DNA of 8,413 bases. It comes from DAOSVX01 sp035379765 (GTDB lineage: Bacteria; Bacillota_I; Bacilli_A; RF39; UBA660). Under the pieces are notes generated by a model, which worked only from the letters and a program-made list of their open reading frames with translations, was not told where the DNA came from and did not search any database. The position numbers were made by a program, and so were the translations under genes. How positions within the stretch are numbered: position 1 is the first letter of the stretch; every line of letters begins with the position of its first letter. The DNA lies in the NCBI GenBank assembly GCA_035379765.1, contig DAOSVX010000031.1, positions 1 through 8,413 on the forward strand, given 5' to 3'. Shown piece by piece: positions 1-5,770 of the stretch.

Positions 1-323
1 ACTTTAAGTCTTCGAGCATTTCTAGCAATAACTTCCCATTTATTACCAATTATATTTTTTAATAATAATATTTCTATTTTAGCTTGAGTATTTTCTTTAT
101 AACCATATAGTCTAGCAGGAATAACTTTAGTATTATTTAATACTAAAACATCATGGGGATTTAAATAATTTATTATTTTATAAAATTTAGTATGTTTAAT
201 TTTACCAGTTTTTTTATCAAGAATCATTAATTTAGAATGAGTTCTTTTTTCTATGGGTGTTTGGGCAATAAAACTTTTTGGTAAATCATAGTCATAATAA
301 TTAATAGTAAAATCCTCTTTCAT
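1..323 (-). CDS. queA: tRNA preQ1(34) S-adenosylmethionine ribosyltransferase-isomerase, N-terminal part (gene cut by left window edge)
   Basis: QueA transfers and isomerises the ribosyl moiety of SAM onto preQ1 at tRNA position 34, giving epoxyqueuosine (queuosine pathway, cytoplasm). About 107 codons are visible. The N-terminus MKEDFTINYYDYDLPKSFIA, followed by QTPIEKRTHSKLM, DVLVLNNTKVIPARLYG and WEVIARNARRLK, matches the QueA pattern (YDLPxxLIAQxP, LVLNxTxVIPARL, RRLK). The family is about 340 residues, so roughly the C-terminal two thirds lies outside. The start is supported by an internal SD, AAGGGG, seven bases before the ATG. The ATG lies inside the end of the upstream hydrolase gene (23-base overlap), so the two are probably translationally coupled and co-transcribed. 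In many bacteria queA follows ruvAB; here the hydrolase and a terminator separate them. Identity is firm. Confidence 0.93.
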   Translation of the reverse strand, partial: MKEDFTINYYDYDLPKSFIAQTPIEKRTHSKLMILDKKTGKIKHTKFYKIINYLNPHDVLVLNNTKVIPARLYGYKENTQAKIEILLLKNIIGNKWEVIARNARRLK

Positions 324-1224
324 AAACTTTCCCCTTTTCTTCTGATAGATTAACTACACAATCAGCTAATCCATTTAACATACTTATAGCTAATTCAGGT
401 TTAGAAATAACCATTCTAAGTTCTTTAACAGTTTCTAATTGCATAGTATCTATTCTTAAATATCTATAGATTTGATTAGCTAAACTTCTTTCTTTGCTGG
501 CTTGCCATTTAGTTTCAAAGTCAGCTCTGATTTTTTCTTCTAAAAAGCTTCCAGTAACAATTCTTTTAGTGGTTTCATAATCGCATACATATTCTCCTCG
601 GTTTGTTCCAACAGCAATATCATAGTCAAAATCAGGGTTAGAAGCTAAACCATGAAGATCAAGTAATATTAAAATTCCTTTTTCGGCTATATACTTTATT
701 AATTCTCTATTTAAATAATTATCATTAGCATTAGCCTTTAAATTATTATATCTAACCATATAATGGCAATTAATTAACTTAGCAATATATTTTGCATATG
801 CCCCCGTATAGTTTTCTCTTTTTTTACGTTCTGTTTCGGCCGTTTTATAAAAGTACCATCTTAAAACATAAGGATTAATATTAACCATTTTAGCAATTTC
901 GCTAATTGTTCTTTTTTCTTCCTCAAACATTATTTTTTTCATACTTGTTAAATCTTTAGAAGCCGGAATATACCTTTCCTCGGGTTTAGTATATAACATT
1001 CTTTTAAAAATACAATCTTCATCTTCTTGGGCTAAAAGGATAGCTCTTTCTATATCTCTAGTATCTATTTTTTTAGTACTTGTAACTACGGAATGAGGAG
1101 CAGTTATAATTAATTTTCTTACTCCACCACCAAATTCAAAAGTTGGACCAGTAACAATTCCTTCCCCTTTAAAAGGTTCTTCTAATTTCTTTACTTCATC
1201 AAGATTTATATCAAAATTTGCCAT
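301..1224 (-). CDS. N-formylglutamate amidohydrolase-like metallohydrolase with helix-turn-helix-like internal segment
   Basis: 307 residues, no signal peptide or membrane segment, so cytoplasmic. Seen: IITAPHS (H44) near the N-terminus; TGAYAKYIAKL (140-150); AEKGILILLDLHG (D189, H191); and MQLETVKELR (E264, R270) near the C-terminus. In that order these are the landmarks of the N-formylglutamate amidohydrolase family, zinc-dependent hydrolases of N-formylglutamate and related amides. No histidine-degradation genes are nearby, so the substrate is unknown and I give no hut symbol. Oddity: about 75 residues (roughly 56-133) lie between the first block and TGAYAK, where I expect only a short link. 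They include TISEIAKMVNINPYVLRWYF, which resembles a MerR-type helix-turn-helix. The start is set by GAGGTGA five to seven bases before the ATG and by a promoter just upstream. The 3' end overlaps queA. Family is likely; function is open. Confidence 0.7.
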   Translation of the reverse strand: MANFDINLDEVKKLEEPFKGEGIVTGPTFEFGGGVRKLIITAPHSVVTSTKKIDTRDIERAILLAQEDEDCIFKRMLYTKPEERYIPASKDLTSMKKIMFEEEKRTISEIAKMVNINPYVLRWYFYKTAETERKKRENYTGAYAKYIAKLINCHYMVRYNNLKANANDNYLNRELIKYIAEKGILILLDLHGLASNPDFDYDIAVGTNRGEYVCDYETTKRIVTGSFLEEKIRADFETKWQASKERSLANQIYRYLRIDTMQLETVKELRMVISKPELAISMLNGLADCVVNLSEEKGKVYERGFYY

Positions 1225-1228
1225 AGTA

Positions 1229-1235
1229 TCACCTC
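1229..1235 (-). promoter_or_regulatory. Ribosome binding site of the hydrolase gene
   Basis: On the minus strand GAGGTGA sits four bases before the ATG at 1224. It is seven contiguous bases of the AGGAGGTGA consensus and the strongest SD in the window. It fixes the start of the hydrolase. It lies only a base or two downstream of the predicted transcription start, so the leader is little more than the SD itself. Confidence 0.75.
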
Positions 1236-1243
1236 GTCCGATA

Positions 1244-1272
1244 ATTATAAGGTAAAAAGGTGGTTTTGTCCA
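1244..1272 (-). promoter_or_regulatory. Sigma-A promoter for the hydrolase-queA unit, overlapping the ruvB terminator
   Basis: Minus strand: -35 TGGACA (1267-1272, five of six consensus) and a perfect -10 TATAAT (1244-1249), separated by exactly 17 bases. Predicted transcription start is near 1237-1238, giving a leader of about 13 bases that contains the SD. The -35 box lies in the loop and stem of the terminator hairpin at 1253-1280. The downstream genes can therefore be transcribed on their own even if ruvAB transcripts end there. The fit to consensus is seen directly; activity is inferred. Confidence 0.72.
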
Positions 1273-1280
1273 CCTTTTTA
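1253..1280 (-). terminator. Intrinsic terminator after ruvB
   Basis: Perfect 11-base-pair inverted repeat (1253-1263 with 1270-1280) around a six-base loop. Minus strand: TAAAAAGGTGG, ACAAAA, CCACCTTTTTA. The A-run, GC core and T-run have the usual layout of a rho-independent terminator and begin 25 bases past the ruvB stop. The near-symmetrical A/T arms could also act on the plus strand, but no plus-strand gene leads into it. Confidence 0.75.
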
Positions 1281-1305
1281 GGTAATTTTTAGCAAAAATT
1301 CACAT

Positions 1306-2307
1306 TCAAAATAAACTAATGTTTTTATCTATTTTTAGATGTTGGTAACTTTTTTCAGTAGCCATTCTTCCACTTCTAGTTCTTTTGATAAACCCTTCTT
1401 GTAATAAATATGGTTCTACCACATCTTCAATGGTTGTAACTTCTTCCCCGATAGCAGTTGAAATAGTCTCTACTCCTACTGGGCCGCCATTAAATTTAGT
1501 AATTAAAGCGTCTAAATATTCGATATCTATTTGATCTAAACCATAATTATCAATATTAAGTCTATTTAATGATTTTTTTAAGACTTTTTCATCAATTATA
1601 TTATTACCTTCTACTAAAGCAAAATCACTTATTCTTTTAAATAGTCTATTAGCTACTCTTGGAGTTTTACGACATCTTTCCGCTAATATTTTAGCTGCTT
1701 CATCAGTTATATCTGTTTTTAATACTTTACTAGTTCTTTTAATAATTTGTTTTAATTCATTCACTGAATAATAATTTAACTTAGAAACTATTCCAAAACG
1801 ATCTCTTAAAGGACTAGAAATGTCTCCAGCTCTAGTAGTAGCTCCTATTAAAGTAAATGGTGGTAATTCAATTTTAATATTTTTGCTAGTACCTTCACCA
1901 CCTACTATTATATCTAATTCAAAATCTTCCATAGCTGGATATAATATTTCTTCAATAAATTTTGGCATTCTATGTATTTCATCAATAAATAAAACATCTC
2001 CTGGGTCTAAAGATGATAATATAGCTGCTAAATCACCACTTTTTTCAATAGCCGGTCCACTAGTAGTTTTAATATTAGTATTAAGTTCATTAGCAATTAT
2101 ATGTGCCAAAGTAGTTTTGCCTAGTCCGGGAGGCCCATAAAGCAAAATATGATCTAAAGCTTCACCTCTAATTTTACAAGCTTTAATAAAGACATCAATA
2201 TTATCTTTTACTTCTTTTTGGCCTACATATTCTTTTAAGTACTTAGGTCTTAGATTTAAATCAAAGTCATCATCTTTGACATAACTTTCTGTTATAATTC
2301 TATCCAT
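1306..2307 (-). CDS. ruvB: Holliday junction branch migration ATPase RuvB
   Basis: RuvB is the hexameric AAA+ motor that, with RuvA, drives branch migration of Holliday junctions in recombination and repair. All family landmarks are present in 333 residues, the normal length: Walker A GPPGLGKT (58-65), Walker B LFIDEIHR (106-113), sensor 1 GATTRAG (155-161), arginine finger in LRDRFG (R170), sensor 2 RKTPRVANRL (213-222), and a C-terminal winged helix with GGPVGVETISTAIGEE (274-289) and RTRSGRMAT (309-317). It starts 8 bases after the ruvA stop and ends with TGA just before a terminator. No anomaly seen. Confidence 0.98.
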   Translation of the reverse strand: MDRIITESYVKDDDFDLNLRPKYLKEYVGQKEVKDNIDVFIKACKIRGEALDHILLYGPPGLGKTTLAHIIANELNTNIKTTSGPAIEKSGDLAAILSSLDPGDVLFIDEIHRMPKFIEEILYPAMEDFELDIIVGGEGTSKNIKIELPPFTLIGATTRAGDISSPLRDRFGIVSKLNYYSVNELKQIIKRTSKVLKTDITDEAAKILAERCRKTPRVANRLFKRISDFALVEGNNIIDEKVLKKSLNRLNIDNYGLDQIDIEYLDALITKFNGGPVGVETISTAIGEEVTTIEDVVEPYLLQEGFIKRTRSGRMATEKSYQHLKIDKNISLF

Positions 2308-2318
2308 ATTATCCCCTA
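2308..2318 (-). promoter_or_regulatory. ruvA stop codon / ruvB ribosome binding site overlap
   Basis: Minus strand TAGGGGATAAT precedes the ruvB ATG. The ruvA stop TAG shares its G with the SD AGGGG. Ribosomes finishing ruvA therefore stop on the ruvB initiation site, which implies translational coupling of the two subunits. Confidence 0.65.
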
Positions 2319-2870
2319 CTTCATTAATAATTTTAAAGCTTCTTTTACTTGGTCTTCTATTTTTAAATCAGTATTAATATTTGGTAATACTTTTTTAATA
2401 TCACCATTTTTATATCCTAAACTTTCTAAAACATTAATTAATTCATCAAAGTTATTACTATTTAATATATTCCCTTGTTTACCTATTTTTCCTTTTAAAT
2501 CTAAAATAATTTGTCGAGCTACTTTCTCACCTATTTTAGGGAATTTAGTTAAATATAAAATATTTTCTCTATTAATAGCGTCATATATACCATTAACACT
2601 TCCAGTAGCTAAGACGGGTAAAGCCATTTTAGGTCCAATACCTTTAACATTAATGAGTTTTAAAAACAAATCTTTTTCTTCTTCAGATTTAAACCCATAT
2701 AAAGTATATTCATCTTCTCTAACATGAGTATATATATATACTTTATAATTTTTTTCTACTTCAAAAGCATAAGGATTAGCAACTTTTATTTCATAACCAA
2801 TACTATTACTTTCTAAAACAATATAGTTGGCTTTTATATCTGTAATTTTGCCTATAATATAGTTATACAT
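2316..2870 (-). CDS. ruvA: Holliday junction DNA helicase subunit RuvA
   Basis: RuvA binds the four-way junction as a tetramer and loads RuvB. The product is 184 residues, slightly short of the usual about 200. It has the N-terminal OB fold (MYNYIIGKI to about 62, with SIGYEIKV and VREDEYTLYGF), then two helix-hairpin-helix units (LINVKGIGPKMALPVL at about 72-87; LTKFPKIGEKVARQIILDLKGK at about 107-128), a linker, and the C-terminal RuvB-binding domain (ELINVLESLGYKNGDIKKVL, then DQVKEALKLLMK). I chose the ATG at 2870 because it gives the family N-terminus and is preceded by AGGGTGA. The longer in-frame reading from 2981 adds 37 unrelated residues across both promoters of the divergent region. 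First gene of the ruvAB transcript. Confidence 0.96.
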   Translation of the reverse strand: MYNYIIGKITDIKANYIVLESNSIGYEIKVANPYAFEVEKNYKVYIYTHVREDEYTLYGFKSEEEKDLFLKLINVKGIGPKMALPVLATGSVNGIYDAINRENILYLTKFPKIGEKVARQIILDLKGKIGKQGNILNSNNFDELINVLESLGYKNGDIKKVLPNINTDLKIEDQVKEALKLLMK

Positions 2871-2888
2871 TACTATCACCCTACTAAA

Positions 2889-2917
2889 AGTATAACATAT
2901 TTTTATAGTAATGTAAT
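2889..2917 (-). promoter_or_regulatory. ruvAB promoter with extended -10
   Basis: Minus strand: -10 TATACT (2889-2894) preceded by TGT, an extended -10 element (TGnTATACT), and a weak -35 ATTACA (2912-2917) at 17 bases. Predicted start is near 2882, giving a leader of about 12 bases carrying the ruvA SD. I see no LexA-type operator (CGAACnnnnGTTCG) in the region, so SOS control in the Bacillus style is not supported. Confidence 0.6.
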
Positions 2918-2921
2918 TATA

Positions 2922-2950
2922 TTGAAATGGATTAAATGTTTTGTTATAAT
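2922..2950 (+). promoter_or_regulatory. Promoter of the GDPD-like gene, extended -10
   Basis: Plus strand: -35 TTGAAA (2922-2927, five of six) and perfect -10 TATAAT (2945-2950) with a 17-base spacer, plus TG one base ahead of the -10 (TGTTATAAT). Predicted start is near 2957, 15 bases before the ATG at 2972. The -35 boxes of this promoter and of the ruvA promoter are only four bases apart. This is among the best consensus matches in the window, suggesting strong constitutive expression. Confidence 0.75.
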
Positions 2951-2961
2951 ACAACCAATTT

Positions 2962-2966
2962 GGGGG
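2962..2966 (+). promoter_or_regulatory. Ribosome binding site deciding the start of the GDPD-like gene
   Basis: GGGGG lies five bases before the ATG at 2972. The same GGGGATAATATG context precedes ruvB. It favours 2972 over the upstream in-frame ATG at 2936, which lies between the -35 and -10 boxes and has no SD. Confidence 0.65.
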
Positions 2967-2971
2967 ATAAT

Positions 2972-3703
2972 ATGGAAACATTTATTCATAAAGCTAATGA
3001 TTTAGAAACAATTAAAAAAAATATTAATGATTCTAGTATAAACGGAATAGAAATTGATTTTCAATTTTGTGATGGGAATATGATTAATACCCATAATTTC
3101 TATGAAGGTTTTCCTTTAATTCGTTGTAACTGGGTAGACAAAAGAAGTTATGAATTTTATCAAAACCAACAAAATACAGGATTATATTGGGATATTGACC
3201 AAATTATTCCTTTAATTCCTGATGATAAAAAAATATTAATAGATTTAAAAAATTGGATTACAGGATTGGCTGGGACAATTATTAATCACCAAAACCCTTA
3301 CTTAGGTAATCAAAGACAATTAGCGGAACTTTTTTGGTTACATATGGAAGAATTTAAAAATCAAAAAAATATATTAATTCAATCATATGATCACCTTTTA
3401 ATTTGGGAAATAATGAAATTAGCTGAAAAAGAAAGAATTAGTTATGATTTCGATTTTGGTCTTATAGTTAGGACTACTTTTCAAGCTGCAGATGCCTTGT
3501 TATACGCTTATCAATTACCATTAGCTTTTTTGGCAATTAGGTATAATCAATTAATAAAAATGGGTGGTGCAAAAAAAATATGTAGTGATATAAAAAGACC
3601 AATTAATATTTATGGTTGGTTTGATATAGATGATTTTTATATTTCTAAAGCTAAAAGATTAGAATTAATTAAAGATGCTAAGTGTGATGGCTATATAAAA
3701 TAA
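2972..3703 (+). CDS. Divergent glycerophosphodiester phosphodiesterase (GDPD) family protein
   Basis: 243 residues, cytoplasmic (no signal peptide). GDPD enzymes are metal-dependent TIM barrels that split glycerophosphodiesters into glycerol-3-phosphate and an alcohol. Seen: H6 in FIHKAND at the first strand; GIEIDFQFCDGNMINTHN (25-42) with E27, D29 and H41, matching the ExD...DG...H signature; KILIDLKN (87-94), matching the third-acid ExK position; ILIQSYD (134-140), matching the SFD strand; and a C-terminal CDGYIK resembling GvDGIITD. Deviations: HK replaces the usual HR, and D91 replaces Glu. The fold is likely; activity and substrate are not established. It is the only plus-strand gene, with its own strong promoter and terminator, so it is expressed independently of its housekeeping neighbours. 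Start at 2972 chosen from SD and promoter. Confidence 0.72.
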   Translation: METFIHKANDLETIKKNINDSSINGIEIDFQFCDGNMINTHNFYEGFPLIRCNWVDKRSYEFYQNQQNTGLYWDIDQIIPLIPDDKKILIDLKNWITGLAGTIINHQNPYLGNQRQLAELFWLHMEEFKNQKNILIQSYDHLLIWEIMKLAEKERISYDFDFGLIVRTTFQAADALLYAYQLPLAFLAIRYNQLIKMGGAKKICSDIKRPINIYGWFDIDDFYISKAKRLELIKDAKCDGYIK

Positions 3704-3730
3704 AAATTCAAGTTTAACTTGAATTTTTTT
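3702..3730. terminator. Bidirectional terminator between convergent genes
   Basis: Inverted repeat AAAAATTCAAG (3702-3712) and CTTGAATTTTT (3718-3728) around TTTAA, with further T to 3730. On the plus strand it ends the GDPD-like gene, starting inside its stop codon. On the minus strand the A-run becomes a U-run, and it ends the operon finishing with the TM2 gene, whose stop codon (3729-3731) touches the hairpin. Confidence 0.8.
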
Positions 3731-4049
3731 AAGCATCCCAATTAGTTATTAGTAAACCTTCTTCATCTTTAAAATTACCACAAAGGATTAATATCCAATC
3801 AATTAGGACTCCAATACCAAAACATCCAGCAGTAAATAGCCATAAAATACCGGTCCCTATTTTACCAACATAAAATCTATGTACTCCTAATCCTCCTAAA
3901 AAAGTACAAAACAAAAAAGCTATTAAACGTGATTTAGGAGAAATATTATTGTCTTCAGCTTTTTCTTTTTCAATGATTTTTCCACATTTTATACATACAT
4001 CGGCTCCTTCTTTTAATTCGGCACCACAATTTGAACAAAATTTCTTCAT
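3729..4049 (-). CDS. Zinc-ribbon and TM2 domain membrane protein
   Basis: 106 residues. An N-terminal zinc ribbon is built from two CxxC knuckles, C5/C8 (CSNC) and C19/C22 (CIKC). After a charged linker comes a TM2 domain (about 40-100): first hydrophobic segment about 42-56, the conserved turn GGLGVHRFYVGKIGTG (52-67), and a second segment about 66-91 ending in DWILIL. Two-pass integral membrane protein with the ribbon probably cytoplasmic. TM2 proteins are common in Bacillota but their biochemical role is not established, so none is assigned. Preceded by AGAAAGG, which matches the anti-SD. It follows the pilin-like gene after 14 bases and is the last gene of the obgE run. Confidence 0.85.
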   Translation of the reverse strand: MKKFCSNCGAELKEGADVCIKCGKIIEKEKAEDNNISPKSRLIAFLFCTFLGGLGVHRFYVGKIGTGILWLFTAGCFGIGVLIDWILILCGNFKDEEGLLITNWDA

Positions 4050-4063
4050 TTTTTCCCTTTCTT

Positions 4064-4462
4064 TTAATTACATACTGAAGCTGCTGCCTCAATTATTGTG
4101 TAATATCTAGTTCCTTTTTGATAAACAATTATTTCAGTATCATTCATTGATGAGTCATCACGTGGGTCAGTTAAGATAGTATCATTTTTATCGGCATCAA
4201 CATAATTTAAAGAAATTAAAGTATGAACAGTAATATTTTTACAACTATAAGAAACACTATTAATAGTACATATTTCATCTAAAGTGTTTTCTTGGGCATA
4301 CATTTCTCCAGCTTTTTCCAGCATTTCTATTTTAGTACAATACATATTAGTTCTAACTCTTGCAGAAATAGAAATCACTGCTGGTGTAGCAATTAAAACT
4401 AAAACTGCTAATATTATTACTACTGCTAACATTTCAATTAATGTAAAACCTTTATTTTTCAT
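4064..4462 (-). CDS. Type IV pilin-like prepilin (class III signal peptide)
   Basis: 132 residues. The N-terminus MKNKGFTLIEMLAVVIILAV is a textbook prepilin leader: a short basic leader, a cleavage site after G5, F6 as methylated residue 1, E10 as the +5 Glu, then a hydrophobic helix to about residue 32. A prepilin peptidase is expected to cut and methylate it, giving a mature protein of about 127 residues. The remainder is a pseudopilin-like globular part with four cysteines (C42, C65, C74, C131) that could form disulfides. It resembles ComGC-type minor pilins in general form, but the C-terminal part is not recognisable, so no symbol is given. It lies 13 bases after obgE with an SD AAGGAG five bases from the ATG. 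No pilus ATPase, platform protein or peptidase is in the window, so its partners must be elsewhere. Confidence 0.88.
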   Translation of the reverse strand: MKNKGFTLIEMLAVVIILAVLVLIATPAVISISARVRTNMYCTKIEMLEKAGEMYAQENTLDEICTINSVSYSCKNITVHTLISLNYVDADKNDTILTDPRDDSSMNDTEIIVYQKGTRYYTIIEAAASVCN

Positions 4463-4475
4463 ATTATCTCCTTAT
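4463..4475 (-). promoter_or_regulatory. obgE-pilin gene junction with ribosome binding site
   Basis: The 13 bases between the obgE TGA and the prepilin ATG read ATAAGGAGATAAT on the minus strand and consist almost entirely of the SD AAGGAG with its spacer. There is no room for a terminator or promoter, so the prepilin is read from the obgE transcript. Confidence 0.7.
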
Positions 4476-5750
4476 TCATTCTTTAAATATAAATATATAA
4501 TCAAGTATTTTTACTTCATCACCTTTTTTAGCACCTAGTTTATCTAATTCTTCATCAACCCCTAATTTTTTTAATTTTAAAGCAAATCTTTTAACGGCAT
4601 CAGGAACATCAAATCTGGTCATTTTAAATAATTTTTCAACTATATCGCCTTTTAATACCCAAATGTTATTTTCTCTAGTAATAGTAAAAGGTTTATTTTC
4701 TTCATATTTATATAATACATAATCTTCAAAATCATTTTTTTTATAGACATCATCATTTTTTATATTATCTAAAGTATCAGCAAAAACATTCAACATATTA
4801 TCTATGCCTTCATTGTTTAATGCACTAATTTCTATAACATTTAAATTAGGATATTTAATTTTAAATTTTTCTAAATTATCTTTAGCATTAGGCAAATCCA
4901 TTTTATTAGCAACAATTATTTGAGTTTTTTCACCTAACTTTTTATCATATTTTTCTAATTCATTATTTATTTCTTCGTAATCTTTAAGAGGGTCTCTTCC
5001 TTCAGCGCTACCCATATCTAAAATATGAGCAATTATTTTGGTTCGTGAAGTATGACGTAAGAATTTATCTCCTAAACCAATTCCTTCACTAGCTCCTTTA
5101 ATTAAACCTGGCAAATCAGCTATTACAAAACTACGATGATCTTTTAATTTTACCAGTCCTAAATTAGGATTTAAAGTTGTAAAATGATAAGGAGCTATTT
5201 TAGGTTTAGAAGCACTTATCAAAGAAAGTATGGTACTTTTACCTACACTAGGCATTCCTACTAAACCAATATCTGCTAAAACATGTAATTCACATTTAAC
5301 AATTCTTTCTTCCCCGGGTTCACCTAATTCACTTATTTTAGGAGCATTATCAAAGTTAGTAGCAAAAGATTTATTCCCTTTTCCCCCTCTACCACCTTTA
5401 CATATTAAAGCTTCTTCCCTATCATTTACTAAATCAGCAATTATTAAATTAGTATCTAAGTCTATTATAGTCGTTCCTTCTGGTACTTTTATAATAATAT
5501 CTTCGGCACTTTTACCATATTTGTTTTTGCCTTCCCCATTTTTTCCTTTGTTACCTTTAATATGTTTTTGATATTTTAAATCAATAAGAGTTTTTAAATT
5601 TTTATCGGCTTTAAAAATAATGTCGGATCCTTTTCCGCCATTTCCACCATCAGGGCCGCCCATTTCGACATATTTTTCACGACGAAAAGAGGTGCAACCA
5701 TCTCCACCTTTACCTGCTGTAACTTTAATTTTTATTTCATCTACAAACAT
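4476..5750 (-). CDS. obgE: Obg family GTPase, ribosome assembly and stress
   Basis: Essential GTPase associated with maturation of the large ribosomal subunit and with (p)ppGpp signalling. 424 residues in three domains. The glycine-rich Obg fold is 1-158 (TAGKGGDGCTSFRREKYVEM; GGPDGGNGGKGSDI). The G domain has G1 GMPSVGKST (165-173), switch region HFTTLNPNLG (189-198), G3 DLPG (212-215), G4 NKMD (282-285) and G5 SAL (309-311). The C-terminal OCT domain is about 340-424 (WVLKGDIVEKLFKMTRF; GVDEELDKLGAKKGDEV). Length and motifs are normal. It starts 20 bases after hisS; the SD is modest (GGTGA, eight or so bases upstream), weaker than at its neighbours. Identity is firm; B. subtilis calls it obg. 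Confidence 0.97.
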   Translation of the reverse strand: MFVDEIKIKVTAGKGGDGCTSFRREKYVEMGGPDGGNGGKGSDIIFKADKNLKTLIDLKYQKHIKGNKGKNGEGKNKYGKSAEDIIIKVPEGTTIIDLDTNLIIADLVNDREEALICKGGRGGKGNKSFATNFDNAPKISELGEPGEERIVKCELHVLADIGLVGMPSVGKSTILSLISASKPKIAPYHFTTLNPNLGLVKLKDHRSFVIADLPGLIKGASEGIGLGDKFLRHTSRTKIIAHILDMGSAEGRDPLKDYEEINNELEKYDKKLGEKTQIIVANKMDLPNAKDNLEKFKIKYPNLNVIEISALNNEGIDNMLNVFADTLDNIKNDDVYKKNDFEDYVLYKYEENKPFTITRENNIWVLKGDIVEKLFKMTRFDVPDAVKRFALKLKKLGVDEELDKLGAKKGDEVKILDYIFIFKE

Positions 5751-5770
5751 TTTCTTTTCACCAGTCTAAA

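Noticed and set aside
1253..1280. Riboswitch or small regulatory RNA in the 1225-1305 gap
   Set aside because: The only structure is a simple terminator hairpin, and the leader after the promoter is about 13 bases, too short for a riboswitch.
1306..1308. TGA read as tryptophan (Mycoplasma code)
   Set aside because: RuvB and Obg both end at TGA at the usual family lengths, and Trp codons in the window are TGG.
1820..2140. Plus-strand open frame opposite ruvB (likewise those opposite obgE at 5230-5571, the prepilin at 4284-4538 and hisS at 6336-6530)
   Set aside because: All lie antisense to well-identified conserved genes, have no recognisable domain, and lack a convincing SD.
2936..2971. 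Upstream ATG at 2936 for the GDPD-like gene
   Set aside because: It lies between the -35 and -10 boxes of the promoter, before the predicted transcription start, and has no SD. The GDPD fold begins right after 2972.
2871..2981. Longer ruvA reading starting at 2981
   Set aside because: The extra 37 residues have no family match, and the stretch holds both divergent promoters and the start of the opposite gene. The ATG at 2870 has an SD and gives the RuvA N-terminus.
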